Shown piece after piece: positions 9,801-15,099 of a stretch of 15,099 nucleotides of DNA. Each line of letters opens with the position of its first letter. Within the stretch, counting starts at the first letter, position 1. The notes under the pieces are model-generated. The model was not told the origin of the DNA. It ran no database searches and was given only the letters and a program-made list of their open reading frames with translations. The stretch comes from Nanobdellota archaeon. Its GTDB lineage: Archaea; Nanobdellota; Nanobdellia; Woesearchaeales; BS150m-G63. The stretch spans positions 1-15,099 of the forward strand of contig JAGLOT010000002.1 of the NCBI GenBank assembly GCA_023137655.1, written 5' to 3'. Both the position numbers and the translations under genes were made by a program.

Positions 9801-12800
9801 TGTTGAATCCATTAAGTTTCCACCCGGCACATTATAACATTTTATGTCATAGTTATATGATTTGGATGTAAGACCATCAAATGTTTTTGAATAAATATAA
9901 TCTTGACCATATGGTTCCCCTAATCCTGAGATATGTGGATTTAATGTTGATTGGCCTGTTTCTTGTTCTTCTGAATAATAACAGTACAATTGGTCTTTTT
10001 CTGTTTTTACTGAGATTGTTACATTGTTTTGTTTTAGGGTTTGTAGGTTTGGTTGTTCATCATAAATTTTATGGAACCTATCAATTTCTATGGTAAAGTT
10101 TTCTGATTTTATGTTTTGGTGTAGGTCAGTACATTTTACTGCAAAGGAATATTTTCCATCTTCCAAATCATTGTAGGTTAATAATTTAGAGGATACAATT
10201 AATGTATCTTGTAGTGGTTGACTTAGTGGCCTTAAATCTGCATTACAAATTGATTCTTCTGATACTGAAAGATTAATGTATAAATTGGTTTGTTCGGATG
10301 AGTTGGATGAGTTTTCTATGGAATATAGAATATTTATGTTTGGATTTTTTGTATCAAAGTAAATAGCAGTAGATTGTATTTGTTCTATGTTTTGGTTTTT
10401 ATCTTCAGAATAATAGGTTATGTTGATTAATTTATCTACTTCCCCTATGTACCTATTTGTATAAGTTAGGAAAATTGTACTGTTTTTTACTTTTGTTTTT
10501 GGGCAGCAGGACTTACCAATACAATAGTATGTATTTTCTATTTCTGTATTGTCTACTGATTCAAAGATTAATGTTGCACCTTGTTTATTTATATAATTTG
10601 GAATATCTGTTATGGTTGTTATTGGTGCAAAATTATCTTTAAGACAATCTATATTTCCTTTGCAATCTTCTTTTCCATCTGCATTTCCATCTTTTATACA
10701 AGTGTTATCGTTCCAGGTACATCTGCCTAAATTACAATTATCATTACTTAGTTGAATGCTTTTACTACTATCACAGTTTCCTGGTATGTTGAAATTTTGA
10801 TTGTTTGTTCCCGTACAATCCCCTTGGGTTGTGTAGGATTCACAGGTTGTTTCTTCTGAGCAGGATAAACATTGAGTATTGTTTTCTTCTGAATAACATG
10901 AACCTAGATTTGAACAAATGTCATTGGTACATTCTGTATTTAGGAATAATTCTGAATTTGGTGAGCAGTCTGAACAATGATCTGTTTCTGTGTAAGCTTT
11001 TGGAACACAATATCCTTTTCCTAAAACTTGGAAGTTATTGTAGGATGTTTGCCATTCACATTCATGTGATGTCCTTTCGCTGATTAGACAATTGTCTTGT
11101 ACACATGCATCTTCTGAATTATAATCAAAGCAGATTAATTCTGATGAGCAGGATAAACATTTATCTACAGTAGTCCAAGATTCTGCTTGATATGAATCAA
11201 AGTAACAATATCTTTTTTCGGGATTTGAAGATTGTATGTTATTGTATAAACATGAGTTCTCTGGGTAAATTATATTGTAGAATAATCCAAAGATGTTTTG
11301 GTTTGATAATCCTGTTTGTGAACAATCTTCTGCAACAGTACACCATGATTGATCATCTTCTGACATACAGATTGAACCATTGCCCATTGCATTTGTACAA
11401 TCTCCATTTTCTGATCCTCTTTGATATCCATCCCAAAGTATTGGTTGGTTGTTATCATCACAAACTACTCTTTTTGTAGAATCAAAACACCAGGATTCAT
11501 CTTCAAATTTATTTTCACATTGATTGCTTCCTGGTGAGATTGTAATTATATTGCTTTCTGATTCTGTTGAATATGTAATTGCTTTAATTTGATAATTATA
11601 TATTTGATTCCATTCTATAGACTTGTCTGTGTATGTATTTTTTGTTACATCTTTTGTTGTATAAATTAATTGGCTATCCCTATATACTTCAAAATGGTCT
11701 ATGTAATCAATGCATTGTTGTTGCCAGGTTAATGTAAGTTGGTTTATGCCTTTTGATTGTTGTACTGACAAAATTGGAGAGGTTATATTTTCTTGTGAAC
11801 ATATGAAATATAATTTTTGTAAAGTTATATTTAGTTCTTTATTTTCTGCTGAATCTAATGAAAAAATTAAACTTTGTGGTGAGTATCCTTGTTTTTGTGC
11901 AAGTAATGAGTAATCTCCTTTTGGTAAATTGACTATATAATATCCATTTTCAAATGATGATGATGTGAACTCTTGATTTGTAAAAGTTTGAGTTATAACA
12001 AAATCTACCTGAGGTATTGTTTGTATTGTGTTAGTTTCTGAATTTAATGAATCTGCATCTATTGTTAGAGCTAATGTAAATCCAGATAATGTTCCTGCTA
12101 GTTCACATGTTTGGGCTTCTGTATGATATTCTCCAGCACAACAATAACCTTCTGCTTCGGTTGATTGTAAATCGATGTATTGGTTTCCACAAATACAATA
12201 GTCAATATTTTCTGGATGTTCAGTTCCAAAGATTGGTTGATTATTTTGTGTTCCATCTATGCATGGAGGAATTGTTGTTGGTTTTTCATTACAACATCCA
12301 GATTTTGAACCTTGGTAAGAGTAAGCAGAACAAAGTTCTATCCCTTGTATTGTTATTGGTTCGCCGTTTGCTTCTGTACATTGGGATTCATAGGAATAGC
12401 AATAACCTTCTGCTTCGGTGCAGGTATTTGGGCATTGGCAGTTATCACATTGGCCAGTGCATGCAGAATCTTGATCTGGTTCACATTCTTCTCCAAAGTT
12501 AATTATTGAATTTCCACAAAGCTCATTTGGTTCTTCTGAAGTTAATATGAAGTCATAGGTATTAATTGTATTTGGTAAAATTTCTATGAACTCTGTTTTT
12601 GGAATATAGTAATTTGATATTGCTGTAAATTCTGTCATTCCTGGAATTATATTGTTGATTGTGAAATATCCATTAAAGTCTGTGAATACTCCCTGTTCTG
12701 AATAATAGACAAATCCAAATATGCCTTGCTGATTTTCATTCTTTAGTTGACCTTTTAGTGTTGTGCCTGTTAATTCTGTTTCTTCTAAAAAGAAATCTAG

Positions 12801-13523
12801 GAAATTATTTGTATTTGCTTGAATGTTTTTTGTTTCTGTTTCTGTGATAAAATTATTGGCTGAAGCTACAACTATTGCTTGTCCTTGCCCTAGTTCCTCA
12901 AAAATATAATACCCATTTGAATTTGTGAATGATGTTAATCCTGCAGCAATTACTTTTGCACTTTCTATTGGTTGATTATTATCTTTATTGAAAATATAAC
13001 CTTCTAATATTCCTGTGGTAGTTATGTTTTGTTCACATAGTGCATTACATTCATTATTTGTGAGGCCTGTGTAAAACTGAACATTAGGATAAAATATTTC
13101 TGGTTGACATTGCTGTTGTGTTTTTATTTCACATTCCCCTATTTGATTTTCTTGGGTTAAGTATAAACAACATCCATCTGAACATTCTGGTGAAGATTCA
13201 CAAGTGTATGAAGGTGCAAGCTCAGCTATTGGTGTGAACCCATAATTACAATCTTTATATTGTGTCATTGAACAAGTTTGATGACAACATCCCTGCCATT
13301 CACATTTAGTTTCTGCACAAGGAGTATTTGGATCAAAAATAGATGGTGGGCAAGATTCTTCCCCACAACATTCTTGAGCAGTTACTGTATTTTGACAGAA
13401 ATTATCTGGGTGATAGCAACAACCATAATCATATGCTAGAGTTGACTGTACTGTGGCGAGAATTGTTAAAGTTAAAACTAGTAGTAGTAAGATGCTCAAC
13501 CCCCTTTTTCCTTTTATGTTCAT
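3816..13523 (-). CDS. Giant secreted Cys-rich and Ig-like repeat surface protein, 3235 residues
   Basis: The start is set at the ATG 13523-13521, which overlaps the HTH gene's stop as ATGA and begins a good signal peptide (residues 1-30, NIKGKRG then a long Leu-rich core ending TLA). A TTG 29 codons upstream is rejected. Domains in order: Cys-rich block with CC doublets (34-163); two carboxypeptidase-regulatory-like domains (170-246, 253-329, with the NGYYIFEEL type motif); Cys-rich block including CGNSIINFGEEC (336-473); a third such domain (476-569); a fibronectin III-like domain (581-663, HFEVYRD); Cys-rich block ending in DGNADGKEDCKGNIDC (669-965); about 21 Ig-like domains (966-3235) separated by D-x-x-x-P-x-I-x-I linkers, some with YYSED..GN.E strands. 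About 71 Cys fall in the first 965 residues. No transmembrane helix, sortase motif or other anchor is visible at the C-terminus. There are many N-glycosylation sequons. A 20-base repeat (12142-12161, 12400-12419) encodes two TEAEGYC motifs. Likely an adhesin or surface fibre; ligand unknown. Confidence 0.9.
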   Translation of the reverse strand: MNIKGKRGLSILLLLVLTLTILATVQSTLAYDYGCCYHPDNFCQNTVTAQECCGEESCPPSIFDPNTPCAETKCEWQGCCHQTCSMTQYKDCNYGFTPIAELAPSYTCESSPECSDGCCLYLTQENQIGECEIKTQQQCQPEIFYPNVQFYTGLTNNECNALCEQNITTTGILEGYIFNKDNNQPIESAKVIAAGLTSFTNSNGYYIFEELGQGQAIVVASANNFITETETKNIQANTNNFLDFFLEETELTGTTLKGQLKNENQQGIFGFVYYSEQGVFTDFNGYFTINNIIPGMTEFTAISNYYIPKTEFIEILPNTINTYDFILTSEEPNELCGNSIINFGEECEPDQDSACTGQCDNCQCPNTCTEAEGYCYSYESQCTEANGEPITIQGIELCSAYSYQGSKSGCCNEKPTTIPPCIDGTQNNQPIFGTEHPENIDYCICGNQYIDLQSTEAEGYCCAGEYHTEAQTCELAGTLSGFTLALTIDADSLNSETNTIQTIPQVDFVITQTFTNQEFTSSSFENGYYIVNLPKGDYSLLAQKQGYSPQSLIFSLDSAENKELNITLQKLYFICSQENITSPILSVQQSKGINQLTLTWQQQCIDYIDHFEVYRDSQLIYTTKDVTKNTYTDKSIEWNQIYNYQIKAITYSTESESNIITISPGSNQCENKFEDESWCFDSTKRVVCDDNNQPILWDGYQRGSENGDCTNAMGNGSICMSEDDQSWCTVAEDCSQTGLSNQNIFGLFYNIIYPENSCLYNNIQSSNPEKRYCYFDSYQAESWTTVDKCLSCSSELICFDYNSEDACVQDNCLISERTSHECEWQTSYNNFQVLGKGYCVPKAYTETDHCSDCSPNSELFLNTECTNDICSNLGSCYSEENNTQCLSCSEETTCESYTTQGDCTGTNNQNFNIPGNCDSSKSIQLSNDNCNLGRCTWNDNTCIKDGNADGKEDCKGNIDCLKDNFAPITTITDIPNYINKQGATLIFESVDNTEIENTYYCIGKSCCPKTKVKNSTIFLTYTNRYIGEVDKLINITYYSEDKNQNIEQIQSTAIYFDTKNPNINILYSIENSSNSSEQTNLYINLSVSEESICNADLRPLSQPLQDTLIVSSKLLTYNDLEDGKYSFAVKCTDLHQNIKSENFTIEIDRFHKIYDEQPNLQTLKQNNVTISVKTEKDQLYCYYSEEQETGQSTLNPHISGLGEPYGQDYIYSKTFDGLTSKSYNYDIKCYNVPGGNLMDSTFIVFTIDYIPPITELLVLNPNGKYYPVEQKPYALLNLKLDCQDAEQNGTGSGPAGCGNSYFCITDNNNQNNNTENSTCIPDSTYFEPETYNTESGQYNICYYSEDLLGNKEQIKCKSITIDNQNPVIEIVNPNMQLTTNNVAEVTGLFYDTTDLDVFIKTRNSINQLSEQVQAETTFTQSTNSGTFNSEIELFEGYNQITATAYDITGKTYQSSVIVYYDNQGPGIKEITIQDNNEANNPDTDYILEYGSDLSFELKVNDYLYSDIYDELKTDVSSVNLEISKLNQNSSNIIKTEFTYNNQTDIYSFTYKTDQHSQLMVGDYKANIIMEDQFGNLAIVPHIIKIRDTIGYSLEILNHENKNILQTGNKGESGYPITFAFTTPKNNPLIKVELTLTNKNPAEYNEKIILADQTASFSYTLYDYLSQGDYSLQYKLEDLNQKTYYDTKTFSVQDTLAPAFNITIIKDNQPTNSVTYGIYDVIINSFEPVYNIEFLTYAYNGKQDAIKDISGMGQEWNGKLHIPLNEQYQNIDNANAQFIITATDYNDKTGGNILLGKSFTINTKGPGQPILFNPTELEFNSKDSQIYISGHTPNWEKESNIVFKVNKVSNDLVAPGWETLTTISPYKTENNIGEWKTSLYGQIQLLEQNKIRLNDPEAFLKPGNYFDFATTKTEKYLYREILSAEIYSDPDGPDIYYDIIFTPELETNVSNYQGQKTSENLLTYNTQYPVGWFETTLTLTQGTNYLVAQSKDPSGNYGEYSAIYKITYDNQLPVIDLLEPTPESYTNQERPVISASLKDSGSGINKESIQIGIYEENYTLSCGQIKCYTVANKEICGTLNCFTGSDNKEVNISYLTPESYIPGWKVAEIYVEDFAGNKIEQEWGFWVDGKTPSTPNLILTPGNKIKEGSPYTYYINTQQSELNVDFLPFETIDLVDYYLKDSDNNKINNAITLNKLTDNKFSGSLTKDLQEKKYYIYLEAKKQFPNGSWSNNAHWNYPIELDQTLPTLTAELPEKTNGQDSVATISYNEKNPSYIELDNGAQGIIPRKDLATPMQHLIELTETQGDKEVDFTLYDKAGNSAQTSAQTYLDSIGPEISNNYKYHNKWVRSPQTVTLSATDINGIKEIRYCEVSGCNPFALTEGKILQEPYQINFEEEQSTNISYGAYDTFDNPSNIKNFRVLYDITHPELNLFISPTTNRQEIIISGKIIDQNPSKVEFSGDLEQSPESQNIYYPDNNKDTFTYELILSEGEGQKTILATAYDKAGNPTTKEIKTNLYYNAEPLSVSYIDGAFNVDDYFKSSQDVLTIYGYHLFEEDVSIYPKNNPSNLAITTENSFTLQISELDGYLGLEGQEKSNLITLIASSPGTENYELNVRIVKDDNSPTIEVIEPSTFVTNSNSPTIIVETNEPTFCELQTGLLPGASTKVMNSEDNIIHNLQLSQITTTIPITITCTDLSNKQTILEFDLEIDTTQPYIYYTELYGAKPTGNKGSEYSFLLFVSEETSIETFANEPVICRYGSTPAYSEMTQFKEQPIFSTQQISNKLILQNGQYTLYTICEDLAGNPSKPAKLNIVVNTELPIQVTDIQPGLYTNQKNPELTFNTYRNATCTVQTVEEYNGVTLDYASYKYKERSITKQEKSNNKIKHSTIISEKAGALEQKQLIDNTNYAFEIDCESNLQDVEDSETKYIYFTTDFTPPTISISEPLNGIKTISSYLVIVAETEKDSNYTISVNNQQQTYSTKTADGKINDFTILENGVNTILINVVDKAGNIAQSRLIITYNNQGPTIETVNPSNNEVLPPINQITAEVEKDTESDNPEIIPSIIDTEFNLLIFNQKQTPVTNLGEITKQQSSAILNIYDQVTKLPEGTYRLYIIPKDIEGNSGEGENVLFKIGKNNPIITLSKPYNKKPYTGRITNQPSMEFAGLISSDTLLKSELYINSGLSKQFNEKSFNIYPELNNGLNQFVLEATTTDGHTTIIHGDITLDVEGPDPIIIIE
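13520..13523 (-). promoter_or_regulatory. ATGA stop/start overlap coupling HTH gene to giant surface gene
   Basis: The HTH gene ends with TGA at 13522-13520 and the giant gene's ATG is at 13523-13521, so the two share four bases as ATGA. Upstream there is only an AGGG about 12 bases before the ATG. Such overlaps usually mean coupled translation by terminating ribosomes. This is also the main reason for preferring this start over the TTG at 13610. Confidence 0.85.
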
Positions 13524-14011
13524 TTTGATTTTGCCCTGGAATATGTAGTCCAGATAGTTTTGTAATTTCGATTTGTAATTTCTGCAATTTTGTTTAGTGA
13601 TAAATTGCAATTTTCTTTTAAATAAATTGTGAGTAATTCAAAAGTAGTGTACTTTCTGTTTGTAAGTTTGTTAATTGGGATGTTTATTTGGAAATCAAAT
13701 GATGAGAATTTCTTTGGATGTTTTTGCTTTGTTTTATTGTATGTTGTTCTTAATGTGATTTGTTTTCGGTTTAATAATTCAGACATTTCATTGAAGGAAA
13801 GATTAAGTTCTTCTTTGAGATATTTGCAGATTGTCTCTAGGCAGGATAGCTTGGTTGAGAAAATTGAGTATGGGAGTTGAATATTTTTAGTTTGATTGTT
13901 TTGTTTTAGAAGGTTTTGTATGAGGTAATTTTTCTGGTCATCCGGTAATAGGTTAGCTAGGTCTAGTAATGTTGATAACTTTACCACTACGTCTGTTTTG
14001 CCAGCATTCAT
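13520..14011 (-). CDS. Tandem HTH-like DNA-binding protein, probable regulator of the operon
   Basis: A 163-residue protein starting at ATG 14011. Residues 1-45 are helical and contain LLDLANLLPDDQK. Two similar units follow, at about 48-97 and 112-163. Each has an amphipathic helix (ICKYLKEELNLS / LTIYLKENCNLS), a second helix (FNEMSELLNRK / LNKIAEITNRN), and a last helix (ITLRTTYNKTKQK / KTIWTTYSRAKSK). The pattern L[ST]xN[EK][IM][AS]E[LI][LT]NR....T[IL].TTY resembles the sigma-region-4/LuxR-like HTH found in many small DPANN proteins; this family resemblance is recalled, not searched. No ligand-binding or enzymatic domain is visible. It is the first gene of the operon, with a TATA box 28 bases upstream, and its stop overlaps the giant surface gene. 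It probably binds DNA and may control this operon, possibly through the iterated motifs at 14052-14283. An RNA-binding role is not excluded. Confidence 0.8.
   Translation of the reverse strand: MNAGKTDVVVKLSTLLDLANLLPDDQKNYLIQNLLKQNNQTKNIQLPYSIFSTKLSCLETICKYLKEELNLSFNEMSELLNRKQITLRTTYNKTKQKHPKKFSSFDFQINIPINKLTNRKYTTFELLTIYLKENCNLSLNKIAEITNRNYKTIWTTYSRAKSK
13523..13870 (-). repeat. Internal duplication: two HTH-like units
   Basis: The C-terminal 116 residues of the regulator are two copies of one fold-sized unit about 64 residues apart. Shared positions include YLKE, NLS, NR, T and TTY. The putative recognition helices differ at the expected contact positions (KQITLRTTY against NYKTIWTTY). 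The two units may therefore read different half-sites. Similarity is clear at the protein level, but the DNA has diverged, so the duplication is old. Confidence 0.7.
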
Positions 14012-14038
14012 TTCTTAGTCTTGAAAATGTGTATTATT

Positions 14039-14050
14039 TATATAAAGGTT
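14039..14050 (-). promoter_or_regulatory. Archaeal BRE/TATA promoter of the HTH-surface operon
   Basis: On the minus strand AACC is followed by TTTATATA (14046-14039), a near-consensus archaeal TATA box, with an A-rich AAAAACC in the BRE position. Transcription should start about 26 bases downstream, near 14016, leaving a leader of only about five bases before the ATG at 14011. No Shine-Dalgarno site is present there, so the first gene is probably translated as a leaderless or nearly leaderless message. Confidence 0.7.
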
Positions 14051-14051
14051 T

Positions 14052-14283
14052 TTGTTTTGTAGGAATATTTTATTATTAAATGGGAAATATTGGTTATATT
14101 ATAGGAATTAGAATATATATTTTGGAGGGGTTGTTAGTTGTTGGTTAGTATTACTAAGTAAGATTAATTTATTATATATTATTATTAAGTAGGAATATGT
14201 TGTTTACTTTGTAGTATATGAGGGTATAATGAATATTAATATATTTTATTAAGTAAGATATAGTACTTATTAAGTAAGAATAT
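14052..14283. repeat. Iterated, helically phased short motifs upstream of the operon promoter
   Basis: Plus-strand consensus TTATTAAGTAAGAATAT occurs at 14267-14283, 14246-14261 (one end differs), 14182-14198 (AGG for AAG) and 14151-14166 (TTACTAAGTAAGATTA). A weaker copy at 14052-14068 matches the 14182 copy at 14 of 17 bases, and degenerate copies lie at 14073-14090 and about 14094-14110. The core T[AG][AG]GA begins at 14060, 14081, 14102, 14159, 14190, 14254 and 14275, giving gaps of 21, 21, 57, 31, 64 and 21. Most gaps are close to whole DNA turns. The nearest copy abuts the BRE. Likely operators for a DNA-binding protein, perhaps the tandem HTH protein (inference). Confidence 0.6.
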
Positions 14284-14308
14284 TAGTATTATAACATGGG
14301 ATTTAATA

Positions 14309-15037
14309 TTAAACCTCAATTTCAATTAGAATTGGTAAATGGTCACTATATTTTGTTTTTAGAATCTTAGAATTTAATATTTTAATGTTATTTGTAGCAA
14401 ATGCATAATCTAAACGCCAACTTAAATGATCCGCCCTAAATCCTTTGTATGAAAAAGGTTTTGTAGTCCAAGTTGGTTGACTATAAGCTGGGCCACAATG
14501 AACTAAACTATTTTCAATCAATTTTATAGATTTAGACTCTGGAGTTAAATTTAAATCCCCTGTAAATATTAAATATTTTTGATTCACAAAAAATTGAACT
14601 AATTTTTCTGTTTCCTCTAATCTTGAGTTGGTCTCCATAAAGGCATCTGAATAGGATGTATGTGTTGTAGCAAAAATAATCTCTTTATTAGATATTTTAA
14701 TTTGACTAACTGCACAAACCCTCCCTTCAGAAGAATAATCATTAGACTTTTTTGATTCTGTAATTAAAAAATTTAAATTATCCATTATGGGATATTTTGA
14801 AAATATTCCATTGCCTTGAATGTGCCCATCTTCAAATTTATGTGCTTGTGCAAAGTTAAAATTATAATTTAATTTTTCTGCGATGATTTGGGGGAGATTT
14901 TTGTGAGGGTTATATTTTGAATTTATTGTTAATTCCTGTAAACATAAAATATCTGGATTTATTTCATTAATAAATTCTAAAATATTTGCAATATCCTCTT
15001 TAAACCAAATATTCCAATGAAGGATTTTAATTCTCAT
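14309..15037 (-). CDS. Endonuclease/exonuclease/phosphatase (EEP) family hydrolase
   Basis: A complete 242-residue protein of the EEP fold, the metal-dependent family that includes AP endonucleases, sphingomyelinases and sugar/lipid phosphatases. Motifs appear in the family order: HWNIW (Asn9), DILCLQEL (Glu35, metal ligand), GNGIFSKYP (76-83), TTHTS (His126), TGDLNL (Asp161, Asn163), WRLDYAFAT (Asp210) and YSDHLPI (Asp232-His233). All expected catalytic residues are present, so it should be active and Mg-dependent. The length is normal for a single-domain member and there is no signal peptide, so it acts in the cytoplasm. WRLDY and SDHLP are reminiscent of the exonuclease III/AP endonuclease branch, but substrate cannot be assigned. 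The start is supported by the family N-terminus beginning only a few residues before HWNIW. No Shine-Dalgarno or well-placed TATA box is seen upstream, so it may be co-transcribed with a gene beyond the right edge. Confidence 0.9.
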   Translation of the reverse strand: MRIKILHWNIWFKEDIANILEFINEINPDILCLQELTINSKYNPHKNLPQIIAEKLNYNFNFAQAHKFEDGHIQGNGIFSKYPIMDNLNFLITESKKSNDYSSEGRVCAVSQIKISNKEIIFATTHTSYSDAFMETNSRLEETEKLVQFFVNQKYLIFTGDLNLTPESKSIKLIENSLVHCGPAYSQPTWTTKPFSYKGFRADHLSWRLDYAFATNNIKILNSKILKTKYSDHLPILIEIEV

Positions 15038-15099
15038 AAAAATATTTAAAAATAAAAGTGTTGGAATCGCCCAGGAATTAGGTTCTTGGACTTATAATA
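15038..15099 (-). other. Upstream edge of EEP gene: T-rich stretch and possible gene end
   Basis: On the minus strand this piece contains CTTTTATTTTTAAATATTTTT directly before the EEP start codon. The T-runs could serve as a terminator for a gene to the right. One minus-strand frame is open from the edge for 17 codons to a TAA at 15048-15046 (ending GRFQHFYF) and could be the tail of an upstream gene, but it is too short to judge. Confidence 0.25.

Larger units (their letters stand above)
14012..14308. other. AT-rich intergenic regulatory region
   Basis: This 297-base gap separates the EEP gene's stop from the HTH gene's start and contains no gene I can support. It holds the TATA promoter of the operon (14039-14050), seven short related motifs between 14052 and 14283, and two palindromes: TTACTAAGTAA (14151-14161) and TACTTATTAAGTA (14264-14276). 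No clear T-run terminator for the EEP gene is visible on the minus strand, so read-through into the HTH gene is possible. Confidence 0.7.

Noticed and set aside
11270..11461. Second minus-strand open frame of 63 codons inside the giant gene
   Set aside because: It is out of frame with an intact gene that has clear Cys-rich domain sequence there, and has no family likeness.
12089..12509. Plus-strand open frames opposite the giant gene, here and at many other places
   Set aside because: They are antisense to a clearly real coding frame, have Leu/Phe/Tyr-biased content from GT-rich DNA, no domain signature and no start signals.
13524..13610. Longer giant protein starting at a TTG at 13610
   Set aside because: It would put 29 extra residues before a textbook signal peptide and overlap the HTH gene by about 90 bases. 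The ATG at 13523 gives a clean ATGA overlap.
14052..14283. CRISPR array or replication origin
   Set aside because: The repeats are too short, irregular and degenerate for CRISPR, with no cas genes. No Orc1/Cdc6 gene or origin recognition box pattern is present.
14309..15037. Naming the EEP gene as exonuclease III/AP endonuclease
   Set aside because: The catalytic motifs are shared by the whole superfamily. The resemblance of WRLDY and SDHLP to that branch is not enough to set the substrate.
15061..15099. Possible 5' half of a tRNA on the plus strand (T-x-GCCCAG, and CTTATAA like an anticodon loop with UAU)
   Set aside because: The conserved GG of the D-loop is replaced by AA, the D-stem has a C-T mismatch, and the visible anticodon stem has a mismatch. 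The window ends before the rest can be tested. A tRNA search of the extended sequence would settle it.

Overview
The window looks like a surface-protein locus from a low-GC archaeon, most likely a DPANN lineage of the Woesearchaeota/Pacearchaeota type. This placement is inferred from four things: strongly AT-rich DNA, an archaeal BRE/TATA promoter with almost no 5' leader, giant secreted Cys-rich plus Ig-like proteins of a style common in those genomes, and a pilin-like N-terminus with an archaeal class III processing site. No rRNA or complete tRNA gene is present to confirm it. Every gene that can be supported lies on the minus strand, so transcription runs from right to left.

Layout in order of transcription. 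A complete endonuclease/exonuclease/phosphatase (EEP) family gene occupies 14309-15037. A 297-base, very AT-rich gap (14012-14308) follows. It carries a TATA promoter and an unusual set of short iterated motifs spaced at about 21, 31 and 64 bp. The promoter drives a small protein with two tandem helix-turn-helix-like (HTH-like) repeats (13520-14011). Its stop codon overlaps the start of a 3235-residue secreted protein by an ATGA junction. The giant gene (3816-13523) encodes a signal peptide, a Cys-rich N-terminal third with carboxypeptidase-regulatory-like and fibronectin III-like domains, and about 21 Ig-like domains. Seven bases after it starts a second secreted protein (416-3808). This one has Ig-like domains, three near-identical 51-residue Cys modules, two CGDG-type Cys modules, a calcium-binding DxDxDG region, one transmembrane helix and a 245-residue Lys/Gln-rich tail predicted to be cytoplasmic. 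After 53 bases and a clear Shine-Dalgarno site a pilin-like membrane protein begins and runs off the left edge (1-362).

How the genes may work together (inference): the four leftward genes look like one operon that makes a cell-surface structure under its own regulator. The giant has no membrane anchor and stops inside a domain-linker motif. The next gene supplies similar outer domains together with a transmembrane anchor and a cationic inner tail, so the two may form a secreted/anchored pair, perhaps an adhesin or host-contact structure. The HTH-like protein is a good candidate to bind the phased motifs upstream of its own promoter. The EEP enzyme is probably a separate transcription unit. 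The regulator-plus-giant coupling and the phased motif array are the parts most worth a second look.
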